64,000 bases of DNA, from positions 248,001-312,000 of the forward strand of contig JAUJEA010000004.1 of the NCBI GenBank assembly GCA_030442035.1. Reading direction: 5' to 3'. Within the stretch, counting starts at the first letter, position 1. The number at the start of each line of letters is the position of its first letter. Of the stretch, positions 45,312 through 53,921 are shown in pieces. This stretch comes from Splendidivirga corallicola. Its GTDB lineage: Bacteria; Bacteroidota; Bacteroidia; Cytophagales; Cyclobacteriaceae. The notes under the pieces were generated by a model that worked only from the letters and a program-made list of their open reading frames with translations, did not search any database and was not told the origin of the DNA. Made by a program: the position numbers and the translations under genes.

Positions 45312-48300
45312 ATGAAATTTAAGTTCCACCAAAAAACGTTTTTTATGCAAAGAGTAATACTAAAAAAAATTTGGATAATGTCAAAATTAATGTTCTACGG
45401 CATTGTTCTGCAATGCTTTTTCTTTAACCTCATGCTAGCCTCGGATATAGAGGCGCAGAAGATGAGAGATATCAATCTTTCTGTTGCATGGAAGAATATC
45501 ACGTTGGACAATGCTTTTGCATCAATCGAAAGACAGACTGATTTTAGGTTTTTATATACTGGAAAAGCAATCAGGAAGGCTGACCGTATAAGCTTGAACA
45601 GAGAACAGACCTCACTGGAGGAGGTACTTGTCCATCTTGCCAAAGAAAGTAAACTCCGTTTCAAAAGGATCAATAATACCATTGTTGTTGATCAGGTCCA
45701 ATCAAAGAAAAACAGTCATATTCTTGAAATTGTTGCAAAGGAAATCACCGGAACAGTAACCGATGATGAGGGTAATACACTTCCTGGTGTTAATGTAATT
45801 GTGAAAGGAACAAATGTAGGTACCATTACAGATGCAAATGGTAAATATAGACTGGACGTTCCGGACGATGCAACGGTACTGGTTTTCTCTTATGTTGGAT
45901 ATGTTGCAGAGGAAGTTGAAATAAATGGCAGATCCGTTATTGATATGATAATGATCCCTGATCTGCAGGCATTGGAGGAAGTGGTAGTTGTCGGTTTCGG
46001 AACGCAAAAAAAGGAGAGTGTTGTAGGAGCAATGACCTCCGTGAAACCGTCGGAGCTAAAAATCCCGGCAAGTAACTTGACCACCGCGCTGGCAGGAAGG
46101 ATTTCGGGAGTTGTATCGTACCAAACAAGCGGTGAGCCGGGTGCGGACAATGCACAATTTTTTGTAAGAGGTGTGGCGTCCTTTAATAACCAAAATGGGC
46201 CGCTTATATTAATTGATGGTGTGGAGCTAACAGCCGATGATCTGGCACGATTGCAACCTGATGATATCGAAAGTTTTTCGGTGTTGAAAGATCCTACCAC
46301 CACAGCAATATACGGTGCCAGAGGAGCCAATGGTATTATCCTGGTTACGACTAAAACCGGAGAAGATGGTCCTGCTAAACTTAATTTAAGATTTGAGAAT
46401 TCCTTTAGTGAACCCGTTTCAATTTTAGAACTGGCTGATCCACTTACGTATATGCGGCTTCAAAATGAAGCCGGTCGTACGAGGGGCAACTTTCCCACAT
46501 ACACCGAAGCACAGGTTGCAGGGGTGGCACGAGGTGACAATCCAAACGTTTTTCCTGCTGTAAACTGGTATGATCAGTTGTTCAAAGACTATACAACTAC
46601 GCAACGGGTCAATTTGAATGTAAGAGGTGGGGGTAAGAAGGTAAGATACTATGTGGCAGGTTCATTTAACAAGGATAATGGAATCCTCAATGTAGATCCC
46701 ATCAATGACTTTAACAATAATATCAATCTGAAGAGATATTTGATGAGATCAAACATTAATATTGATCTGCACGAAAATACTGAAATGATCGTGCGCTTAC
46801 ATTCCACTATTGATGATTATCGGGGTCCTCTTCAAGGAGGTAACGCCATTTACAATGCTGCCGTTCGAACCAGCCCGGTTCGTTTCCCGGCGGTTTTTCA
46901 ACCTGATGCGGCTAACCAAAATGTACCTAACATACTTTTTGGTAATAGTACCGAGGCAAGAGGTTTCGAACAAACGGGCCCCAGAGCCTCTTTGATTCCT
47001 GTCTGGTTCAATCCTTATGCGGAGCTTCAAAGAGGATTTACTGAACGCAGAAGACAACTCAGCCTTGTTCAATTAGAACTTAAACAAAAGTTGGATGGCA
47101 TCCTACCTGGGCTCAGTGCAAGATTCCTTGGCAATGCAAACACAACCTCACAGTTTGAAAACCGAAGATCTTACAGCCCGTTTTTCTATGAAATCGGTGC
47201 CGTCAATCCAGCCAATAGCGATGATTATACATTACGTGCCATTGGTGATGGTGGCGATGAAACCCTTGGGTTGGTGCCTTCCGGTCGCGTTAATAACTCT
47301 ACATTGTATATGGAGGCAGCACTTAATTACAATCGTGTTTTTAACCAAAAACACAATGTGTCCGGTCTATTGGTAATGACCGCGAGAGAATTCCTTGATG
47401 GCAATGCATCCACCTTACAATTATCGCTGCCCAGCCGTAATTTCGGAATATCCGGCCGGTACAACTATGATTATGACAACCGATATTTTGCGGAGTTTAA
47501 CTTCGGATACAATGGATCAGAGAGATTTGCAAAGAACAATCGCTTTGGTTTCTTCCCTTCAGCAGGTTTGGGATGGTTAGTCTCCAATGAAGCTTTTTTT
47601 AGCGGATTAACCAACACTATAAATCGTTTGAAATTAAGAGCATCGTTTGGCCTCGTAGGTAATGATCGAATTGGTAATACCAGAGAAGACAGATTTTTTT
47701 ATCTATCTGAAGTTAATTTAATCAATGGCGATAGGGGCTATACCTTTGGGCGCAACTATCTGGAGGATATCGATGGAACTTCCATTAGCAGATATGCAAA
47801 TCCACAAGTTACGTGGGAATTATCTGAAAAAATCAATATCGGATTGGACGCTAATTTCCTGAATGATGCTTTTCAGTTCCGGGTAGATGTTTTCAGGGAA
47901 AAAAGATCGAATATTCTGCAAACCCGGGTGGATATACCATCAACTGTAGGGCTTCAGGCCGAATTAAAAACCAATGTAGGTGAAGTAATAGCCAAAGGAA
48001 TCGATGCTTCATTGGATTTCAACCATTATTTCAACAATGATTTTTGGGTTACAGGTAGGGGAACCATTACATATGCCGACAATGAATTCTCCGTATTCGA
48101 AGAACCCAATTATGCAGCAATCGATGCTCCCTGGAGATCACAGATTGGAGATAACGTGAACCAACAACTTGGTTTTATTGCAGAACGGTTATTTGTGGAT
48201 GATGAGGAAGCTATAAACTCTCCGAGACAATTGACAGGCACTCCGGGAGTTGATTATGGCGGAGGTGATATTAAGTATAAAGACCTCAATGGGGACGGAC

Positions 48301-48902
48301 AGATCACAGACCTGGATCGTACTGGTATTGGTAACCCGACCATTCCGAAACTTACTTATGGGTTTGGAATCTCTGCCGGTTATAAGCGCTTTGATTTTAA
48401 TGTATTCTTCCAGGGTTTGGGTGAAACTTCATTCTTTATTGATCCGATTGCAGTAGGGCCCTTCATCAACAGTATTACTGATGAAAATGGCAATAACAGA
48501 AGTCTCGGCTTTTTTGACGACAGGTTAATAGTAGGTAATGGTGTGCTGTCTGAAAATGGGCTGTTGAAGGCTTTTGCAGATGATCACTGGTCTGAGGAAG
48601 ACAGAGACGTGTATGCGATATGGCCACGCCTTTCCGATACCAGAATTCGCAACAATGAGGTTAGAAGTACTTATTGGTTGAGAGATGGTTCCTTCTTACG
48701 CCTTAAGCAGGTAGAAATTGGATATAACTTGCTGAAGAATGAAGAAAACAGGTTCGGCATGTCCACATTGAGAGTATATGCTACAGCCACCAATTTGCAT
48801 GTATGGAGCAAATTTAAACTTTGGGATCCCGAATTAAGAGAGAGAGGATTGAATTATCCGCTGCAGCGTGTAGTAAACATAGGTTTACAGGTTGGATTTT
48901 AA
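45312..48902 (+). CDS. SusC-like TonB-dependent receptor with STN domain (module B)
   Basis: 1196 residues. ATG 45312 is used; ATG 45345 (MQRVILKKIW) also leaves a full signal ending IEAQK. STN domain (about 55-125, LSVAWKNITLDNAFASIERQ), carboxypeptidase-regulatory-like domain (about 145-222, LPGVNVIVKGTNVGTITDANG), plug (VVVGFGTQKKESVVGAM to IYGARGANGIILVTT) and barrel ending LGLQV-type with a final aromatic Phe. Plug and regulatory domains are almost identical to the receptor at 946; differences cluster in the barrel loops (e.g. after PVRFPAV), which suggests two receptors for related but different ligands. Partner SusD starts 26 bp downstream. Confidence 0.97.
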   Translation: MKFKFHQKTFFMQRVILKKIWIMSKLMFYGIVLQCFFFNLMLASDIEAQKMRDINLSVAWKNITLDNAFASIERQTDFRFLYTGKAIRKADRISLNREQTSLEEVLVHLAKESKLRFKRINNTIVVDQVQSKKNSHILEIVAKEITGTVTDDEGNTLPGVNVIVKGTNVGTITDANGKYRLDVPDDATVLVFSYVGYVAEEVEINGRSVIDMIMIPDLQALEEVVVVGFGTQKKESVVGAMTSVKPSELKIPASNLTTALAGRISGVVSYQTSGEPGADNAQFFVRGVASFNNQNGPLILIDGVELTADDLARLQPDDIESFSVLKDPTTTAIYGARGANGIILVTTKTGEDGPAKLNLRFENSFSEPVSILELADPLTYMRLQNEAGRTRGNFPTYTEAQVAGVARGDNPNVFPAVNWYDQLFKDYTTTQRVNLNVRGGGKKVRYYVAGSFNKDNGILNVDPINDFNNNINLKRYLMRSNINIDLHENTEMIVRLHSTIDDYRGPLQGGNAIYNAAVRTSPVRFPAVFQPDAANQNVPNILFGNSTEARGFEQTGPRASLIPVWFNPYAELQRGFTERRRQLSLVQLELKQKLDGILPGLSARFLGNANTTSQFENRRSYSPFFYEIGAVNPANSDDYTLRAIGDGGDETLGLVPSGRVNNSTLYMEAALNYNRVFNQKHNVSGLLVMTAREFLDGNASTLQLSLPSRNFGISGRYNYDYDNRYFAEFNFGYNGSERFAKNNRFGFFPSAGLGWLVSNEAFFSGLTNTINRLKLRASFGLVGNDRIGNTREDRFFYLSEVNLINGDRGYTFGRNYLEDIDGTSISRYANPQVTWELSEKINIGLDANFLNDAFQFRVDVFREKRSNILQTRVDIPSTVGLQAELKTNVGEVIAKGIDASLDFNHYFNNDFWVTGRGTITYADNEFSVFEEPNYAAIDAPWRSQIGDNVNQQLGFIAERLFVDDEEAINSPRQLTGTPGVDYGGGDIKYKDLNGDGQITDLDRTGIGNPTIPKLTYGFGISAGYKRFDFNVFFQGLGETSFFIDPIAVGPFINSITDENGNNRSLGFFDDRLIVGNGVLSENGLLKAFADDHWSEEDRDVYAIWPRLSDTRIRNNEVRSTYWLRDGSFLRLKQVEIGYNLLKNEENRFGMSTLRVYATATNLHVWSKFKLWDPELRERGLNYPLQRVVNIGLQVGF

Positions 48903-48928
48903 CTGTGATTAAAGCTATTGCAAAACTT

Positions 48929-50869
48929 ATGAAAATTAAAAGAATAAAATTAATACTGGTAGTCGGACTACTATTAGTATCACAATCTTGTAAAGAATTC
49001 GTTGATGTAGTCCCCGATAACATTGCTGTAATTGAGGATGCATTTGCAACAAGAGCATCTGCTGAGCGTTTCCTGGCTTCTCTTTATAATCAGATTCCGA
49101 ATATGCTGAGCAACGGTGCTCGCAATCCTGCAAATTCCCCCGGGAATCCTTCTCTTAGCGCAGGTGATGAGGTATGGCTTAACGAAGGGATAAGGACAAA
49201 TGCTGGAGTAGCCTTACCTGCAGTCCAGATCATTACCGGCGGACAAAATGTTCTGGATCCCCATTTATCTACCTGGGGAAACAATGATGGTAATAACTTA
49301 TTCATAGCCATTAGGGATTGTAATATATTTCTGGAAAATATCGATCTGCCTTTTGATCTGCCCGAGCAGGAAAAAACACTATGGATTGCAGAAGCTAAGT
49401 TTCTGAAAGCTTATTTTCATTTTTTCCTGATGAGAATGTACGGCCCCGTTCCAATTGTAAGGGAGAACGTTGATGTTGCCAGCGGTTTAGATGACGTCAG
49501 AGTGTCCAGAGACCCTGTAGATGAAGTTACAGATTACATTGTTGAACTTTTGGATGAAGCCATCGCTGATCTACCGGTCGTGGTACAAGATATTGAGGCT
49601 GAATTGGGTAGGGTAACAAAGCCGGTTGCTGCCGCTATGAAAGCACGTGTTTTAGTAACAGCCGCCAGCCCACTGTTCAACGGAAATCCTGACTATGCTA
49701 ATTTTCAGAATGAAGATGGTGCAATGCTGATAAACGCCACTTTTGATCCTGAAAAATGGGTACGGGCAAAAGATGCCTGTGCTGCTGCTATTGAAGTAGC
49801 ACATGGTGTTGGTATTGAATTGTACACAACGCTAACACCACAGCCGGACTGGAGTGATAGAACAAGAATCAAAATGGATATTCGGGGAAGCATCACCGAG
49901 CCTTGGAACCAAGAGTTGATATGGGGCAATTCGAATGAGAATACAGGAAGCCTTCAGGCTGCTTCGAGGCCTAAACTTGATCCTAGGTCCAGGTTGAGTA
50001 CCGGAGCCAATGCTTTTTGGGCACCAACCATGAGAATAGCTGAAATGTTCTATAGCGAAAATGGAGTCCCTATAGATGAGGACGTTAACTATAATTTCGA
50101 TGGTCGTTTTGATATTGTGGTGGCAGATGCAGATCAGGCCAATTATGTAGAATCCGGATTTGAAGCCCCGGTTTTACACTTAGACAGAGAGCCTCGATTT
50201 TATGCTTCCTTAGGCTTTGATGGTGGTGTTTGGCTGGAAGATCAGGATGGAGGAGGCCTAAGTGAAAGTGGCGCCCATATTGTAAGGGCAAAACTAGGAC
50301 AAAGAGCTTCCAATAATGGACCTGGCTCCTCATGGTCTGAGACTGGTTATTTTGCCAAGAAGTTGTCTAATCCGAGAAACTTTTTACCAAGTCAGGGTGG
50401 ATTATCTACGATCAGATATCCCTTCCCGATAATCAGACTCGCAGACCTTTACCTACTATATGCTGAAGCGCTGAATGAAACAGGAGAGATCGCTGAAGCA
50501 CAATCCTGGATTAACAGAATCCGCACAAGGGCAGGCCTGCAGGGAGTGGTGGAGTCCTGGAGTAATTTCTCTTCCAATCCATCAAAACCAACGACTCAGG
50601 AAGGTTTAAGAGAAATTATCCAGCAGGAACGTATGATCGAACTTGTGTTCGAAGGACAACGCTTTTGGGATTTAAGAAGATGGAAAAGAGCCGCAGAGTT
50701 TATGAATAGGGATATTCGGGGATGGAACCGGTTTGGGGATGATACAGAGCAATATTACAAGGTGATTACCTTCGCAAGCCCTAGATTCTTGAACAGGGAT
50801 TATCTGTGGCCCATCGCGGAAGAGGACATTATTCGAAATCCTAATTTAGTTCAAAATCCCGGTTGGTAA
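48929..50869 (+). CDS. SusD/RagB-family glycan-binding lipoprotein (module B)
   Basis: 646 residues from ATG 48929, which gives MKIKRIKLILVVGLLLVSQSC with the lipobox at the end; a longer frame from 48821 overlaps susC and has no signal, so it is rejected. Motifs parallel the module A SusD: RDCNIFLENIDLPFD, EAKFLKAYFHFFLMRMYGP, RLADLYLLYAEALNE, GQRFWDLRRWKRA, YLWPIAEEDI and NPGW. Surface glycan-binding partner of the SusC at 45312. Confidence 0.97.
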   Translation: MKIKRIKLILVVGLLLVSQSCKEFVDVVPDNIAVIEDAFATRASAERFLASLYNQIPNMLSNGARNPANSPGNPSLSAGDEVWLNEGIRTNAGVALPAVQIITGGQNVLDPHLSTWGNNDGNNLFIAIRDCNIFLENIDLPFDLPEQEKTLWIAEAKFLKAYFHFFLMRMYGPVPIVRENVDVASGLDDVRVSRDPVDEVTDYIVELLDEAIADLPVVVQDIEAELGRVTKPVAAAMKARVLVTAASPLFNGNPDYANFQNEDGAMLINATFDPEKWVRAKDACAAAIEVAHGVGIELYTTLTPQPDWSDRTRIKMDIRGSITEPWNQELIWGNSNENTGSLQAASRPKLDPRSRLSTGANAFWAPTMRIAEMFYSENGVPIDEDVNYNFDGRFDIVVADADQANYVESGFEAPVLHLDREPRFYASLGFDGGVWLEDQDGGGLSESGAHIVRAKLGQRASNNGPGSSWSETGYFAKKLSNPRNFLPSQGGLSTIRYPFPIIRLADLYLLYAEALNETGEIAEAQSWINRIRTRAGLQGVVESWSNFSSNPSKPTTQEGLREIIQQERMIELVFEGQRFWDLRRWKRAAEFMNRDIRGWNRFGDDTEQYYKVITFASPRFLNRDYLWPIAEEDIIRNPNLVQNPGW

Positions 50870-50895
50870 TTTTTAATCATTTAGAGAAGCGTATT

Positions 50896-52149
50896 ATGAA
50901 AAATGTATATATAAAATCATTAGTGCTTTTTGTAACCGTTTACATGATATCCACTTCATGTAAAGATGATGAATCAGGCCCTTTTTTCAATGATGGTACC
51001 ATTCCTCCTCAGGTTACGGAAGTTGAAGTTGAAAATCTGCCTGGTGGTGCACGGATCAGCTATACAGTGCCCGACGTTCAGGATATACTCTATGTTGAGG
51101 CGGAGTTCAAACGCGACAATGGAAAAACGGTAACGGCAAGATCATCTGTTTTTAAGAATTTTGTTGAGATAGAAGGACTGAGAAGTAGGGACGGTCAGAC
51201 AGTTAAGCTGACAACAGTTGATAAGAGTGATAACCGTTCCGAACCACTGACGGTTTCAATTGAACCAGGCTTGGCACCCATAGACCTGCTTTTCCAAAGT
51301 TTGGAGATAAAACCAACTTTTGGAGGTACACTGATCAGTTTTAACAATGAGTCCAATTCAAGAATTGAAGTTCAACTGTTTAAAGAAGAAGTAGTAGATA
51401 ATAAAACAGTTGATGTTTATCAACAATCTGCATTCCTGCAAAATAGTGAAATCACAAATCATATATTCAGAGGGTTCGATGCTGTAGAAAGTAAATTTAA
51501 AATATTGGCCATCGATAGATGGGATAATGTCTCTGATACACTTTCCTCCATGATTACTCCTTTTGTAGAAGTGCAATTGGATGAAACAAAATTTGCGAGA
51601 AGTATTTTGCCAACCGACGGACAAATTTTGGAATGTTGTGGTGGTAACTTTTTCGTTGATCAGTTATGGAATGCCAATGACAATGTTTTTTGGCCAAATG
51701 TGTTCCATACCAATGATGTAGCAGCAGATCCTATACCGGTGCTACCGCCGTATACCGAACCGAACCTGATAGCCTTCACGATAGATCTTGGTCAGGAGGC
51801 AAACCTTAGCCGGGTTAAAATTTTTCCTCGAATAGATGGAGGTCCGTATAACAGGGGAAACCCAAGATTGTTTGAAGTATGGGGTGTCAAAGAAATTCCT
51901 GCTGACAACGGTGCGAGCTTTAATGGTTGGTCTTTGCTTGTGAAAGACGGAGAAATAATTAAACCATCGGGGGCGCCATTGGGACAACGTTCGGCAGAAG
52001 ATGATGCAGCTGCCGAAGCAGGGCATGATATAAGTACTGATCCTGAGCCAACGGTCCGGTACGTGAGATTTATAACCCTTAAGAACTGGGAAGGTACACA
52101 GTGGGTACATATGGGTGAAATCGAATTTTTCGGAAAGCCTGTTGAATAA
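50896..52149 (+). CDS. DUF4959/DUF5126/DUF5000-type PUL lipoprotein (module B)
   Basis: 417 residues from ATG 50896 with lipobox ISTSC; the earlier ATG at 50863 overlaps susD by 7 bp and only adds an unlikely leader. N-terminal PGGARISYTVPDVQD (DUF4959-like), middle APIDLLFQSLEIKPTFGG (DUF5126-like), C-terminal discoidin-like end (AFTIDLGQEANLSRVKIFPR to HMGEIEFFG). Paralogue of the protein at 6502, with a short Cys-containing insertion (ECCGG) in the C-terminal domain. Likely surface glycan binding. Confidence 0.88.
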   Translation: MKNVYIKSLVLFVTVYMISTSCKDDESGPFFNDGTIPPQVTEVEVENLPGGARISYTVPDVQDILYVEAEFKRDNGKTVTARSSVFKNFVEIEGLRSRDGQTVKLTTVDKSDNRSEPLTVSIEPGLAPIDLLFQSLEIKPTFGGTLISFNNESNSRIEVQLFKEEVVDNKTVDVYQQSAFLQNSEITNHIFRGFDAVESKFKILAIDRWDNVSDTLSSMITPFVEVQLDETKFARSILPTDGQILECCGGNFFVDQLWNANDNVFWPNVFHTNDVAADPIPVLPPYTEPNLIAFTIDLGQEANLSRVKIFPRIDGGPYNRGNPRLFEVWGVKEIPADNGASFNGWSLLVKDGEIIKPSGAPLGQRSAEDDAAAEAGHDISTDPEPTVRYVRFITLKNWEGTQWVHMGEIEFFGKPVE

Positions 52150-52162
52150 GATTTAGTTTTTG

Positions 52163-52209
52163 GACCGGAGTGCTTTGATTACTTGGTTAATCAAAGTCTA
52201 CCTGGTCAA
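52163..52209 (+). terminator. Hairpin between the two accessory lipoprotein genes (module B)
   Basis: CTTTGATTA (52173-52181) pairs perfectly with TAATCAAAG (52188-52196), and GACCGG outside can pair with CCTGGTC to lengthen the stem. There is no T-run after it, so an RNA-stability or attenuation role is as likely as termination. Confidence 0.4.
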
Positions 52210-52238
52210 AAGAACGCATCATTTAAAAAAAGAATACT

Positions 52239-53846
52239 ATGAAAAATTCATTTATAAACTATTTAACATGCTTTTCTATTATCTCTGTCCTTGTTTTTTC
52301 CTGTAAATCACAGGATGATACTTTCTCTGAATTTGTAAATCAGGGCGAGAATGTGATAGTAGGGTCGGTTCAGGATGTGATCATAAGCCATGGTGTAAAA
52401 AAACTAAAGCTAAATGTGGCGATCAATGGTGATCCCAAAATTAAGAAAGTGGTGATTTCAGACGGGACGGAAACGGTTGGTACTTTTGATGTTACAAGAG
52501 AAAAAAGCGGTAATGACACATTAAATTATGTACTTGAGCTTGAGGAAAAACTTTACAATTTTGTCATTAAGACCACCGATGGTAATGAAAACGAATCCTT
52601 GCCCTTTGAATTTACAACTACGGTTTACGGTGATAAGTATATAAGCAATTTATCAACCCGTAAAATTGCCAGTGTAGCTTTCAATAATGCAGAACAAACG
52701 GCTGTCGTTACTTGGGATGATCCGTTTGAGAGGATGAAAGATACCAGACTGACATACCAAAACAGGAGCGATACGGAGGTAACTTTGGTCGTTTCCAATG
52801 ATGAAAATGAAACCATTATTTCAGATTTTTCCGGTGGCACAAATTTCAATGTCGTATCTTCTTACTTACCACCCTTACAGGATGGTGAAACGGCATTCGA
52901 AGATTTCCTCTCGTTGGAAGTAAATGAAGTTGGCTTTCCCACCTGTGAAACCGTAGCTGAAGTTACTACATCGCTTTCTTCATTGGATTTTGGTCAGTTA
53001 AATAAGGATCAAAATTCAACAGCACAAAGCTTTGTGGTTCAATCCGATGATTGTATCAGCGGATCTTTAACGCTTTCGGCAGCCGAACCGTTTCAGGTTT
53101 CAACAATGATGGACGGGCCATTTGAAACCTCCATATCATTGGAGAGTCTGGCAAGCCCCCAAACAGTTTACGTCCGATTTAGCCCGGTTTCAGGTAAAAA
53201 CCAGGTATACAATGGTCAGATCAATCTTACTGCCGCAAATCTGACCAATCCACCGGTTGTTGATCTGACTGGAGAAGAGATCGGAAACGATAAAAGTGGT
53301 TTGAATATATTAGGGCCGGACGAGTCCGGGGATTTTGCAACAATCACTTTGCCGAATGATGCGGCTCCCAGACTCGACTGGGGTGGCCCTTATCATGAAG
53401 CGCTTTTTGACGGCAATACCGGTACACATGGACATGGAGATAGCGGATCTAATCCCGGGCACTTTACAATTGATCTGGGTAAGGATTATGTGATCACCAA
53501 GGTTGGATGGAAGCACCGGTCTGGGTTTCAAAGCCGTGGCCTTAAGAGATATCAAGTTTGGGGACTCCCAAGCAGTATGGACGTCAATGCAGCTGCTACC
53601 GCTACGGTTCTTTCCGCAGCCGATCCCGGTACTGAGAGCACCTGGTCGAAAGAAATGTCTACAAATGGTTGGGTGAGCCTGGTTAATGCTACATTGGAAA
53701 CTAATCCGCCTGAGGCAGATGGACAGACACACGACGTTTCCGGTTTTGTATACGTCCGTTACATACGCGTAGCCGTTTTTGAATCTTTTGATGGCGATTT
53801 CTTCAATTTTGGCGAGCTGGAACTTACAGCTGACTTCGATCAATAA
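52239..53846 (+). CDS. DUF4998/discoidin-type PUL lipoprotein with an extra Ig-like domain (module B)
   Basis: 535 residues, lipobox LVFSC. N-terminal DUF4998-like part (about 22-240; NQGENVIVGSVQDV, two Ig-like segments) as in the paralogue at 7812. It then has an additional domain of about 110 residues (about 240-350; SLDFGQLNKDQNSTAQSF, SGSLTLSAAEPFQVS, TVYVRFSPVSG) resembling the Ig-like repeats of large Bacteroidota surface proteins. A C-terminal discoidin domain (GHFTIDLGKDYVITKVGW to FGELELTAD) closes it. The added domain explains the 130-residue length difference and might extend the binding head from the membrane. Confidence 0.85.
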   Translation: MKNSFINYLTCFSIISVLVFSCKSQDDTFSEFVNQGENVIVGSVQDVIISHGVKKLKLNVAINGDPKIKKVVISDGTETVGTFDVTREKSGNDTLNYVLELEEKLYNFVIKTTDGNENESLPFEFTTTVYGDKYISNLSTRKIASVAFNNAEQTAVVTWDDPFERMKDTRLTYQNRSDTEVTLVVSNDENETIISDFSGGTNFNVVSSYLPPLQDGETAFEDFLSLEVNEVGFPTCETVAEVTTSLSSLDFGQLNKDQNSTAQSFVVQSDDCISGSLTLSAAEPFQVSTMMDGPFETSISLESLASPQTVYVRFSPVSGKNQVYNGQINLTAANLTNPPVVDLTGEEIGNDKSGLNILGPDESGDFATITLPNDAAPRLDWGGPYHEALFDGNTGTHGHGDSGSNPGHFTIDLGKDYVITKVGWKHRSGFQSRGLKRYQVWGLPSSMDVNAAATATVLSAADPGTESTWSKEMSTNGWVSLVNATLETNPPEADGQTHDVSGFVYVRYIRVAVFESFDGDFFNFGELELTADFDQ

Positions 53847-53862
53847 GAATTTATTGTAAGGC

Positions 53863-53897
53863 AAAGGACCTGTTTCATCTTGTAAAACAGGTCCTTT
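53863..53897 (+). terminator. Perfect hairpin between DUF4998 and CRTAC1-like genes (module B)
   Basis: AAAGGACCTGTTT (53863-53875) pairs perfectly with AAACAGGTCCTTT (53885-53897) across a 9-base loop. The 13-bp stem contains the final T-run. Its position matches the hairpin at 9058-9092 in module A. Confidence 0.65.
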
Positions 53898-53921
53898 CCG
53901 CCATTAAAAAATTTCAAGCTT

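Noticed and set aside
48821-48928. Upstream start of the module B SusD overlapping susC
   Set aside because: The leader lacks signal features, whereas ATG 48929 starts a perfect lipoprotein signal.
53310-53864. 184-codon open frame on the minus strand
   Set aside because: It is antisense to the discoidin end of the module B lipoprotein and has low-complexity, non-protein-like composition.
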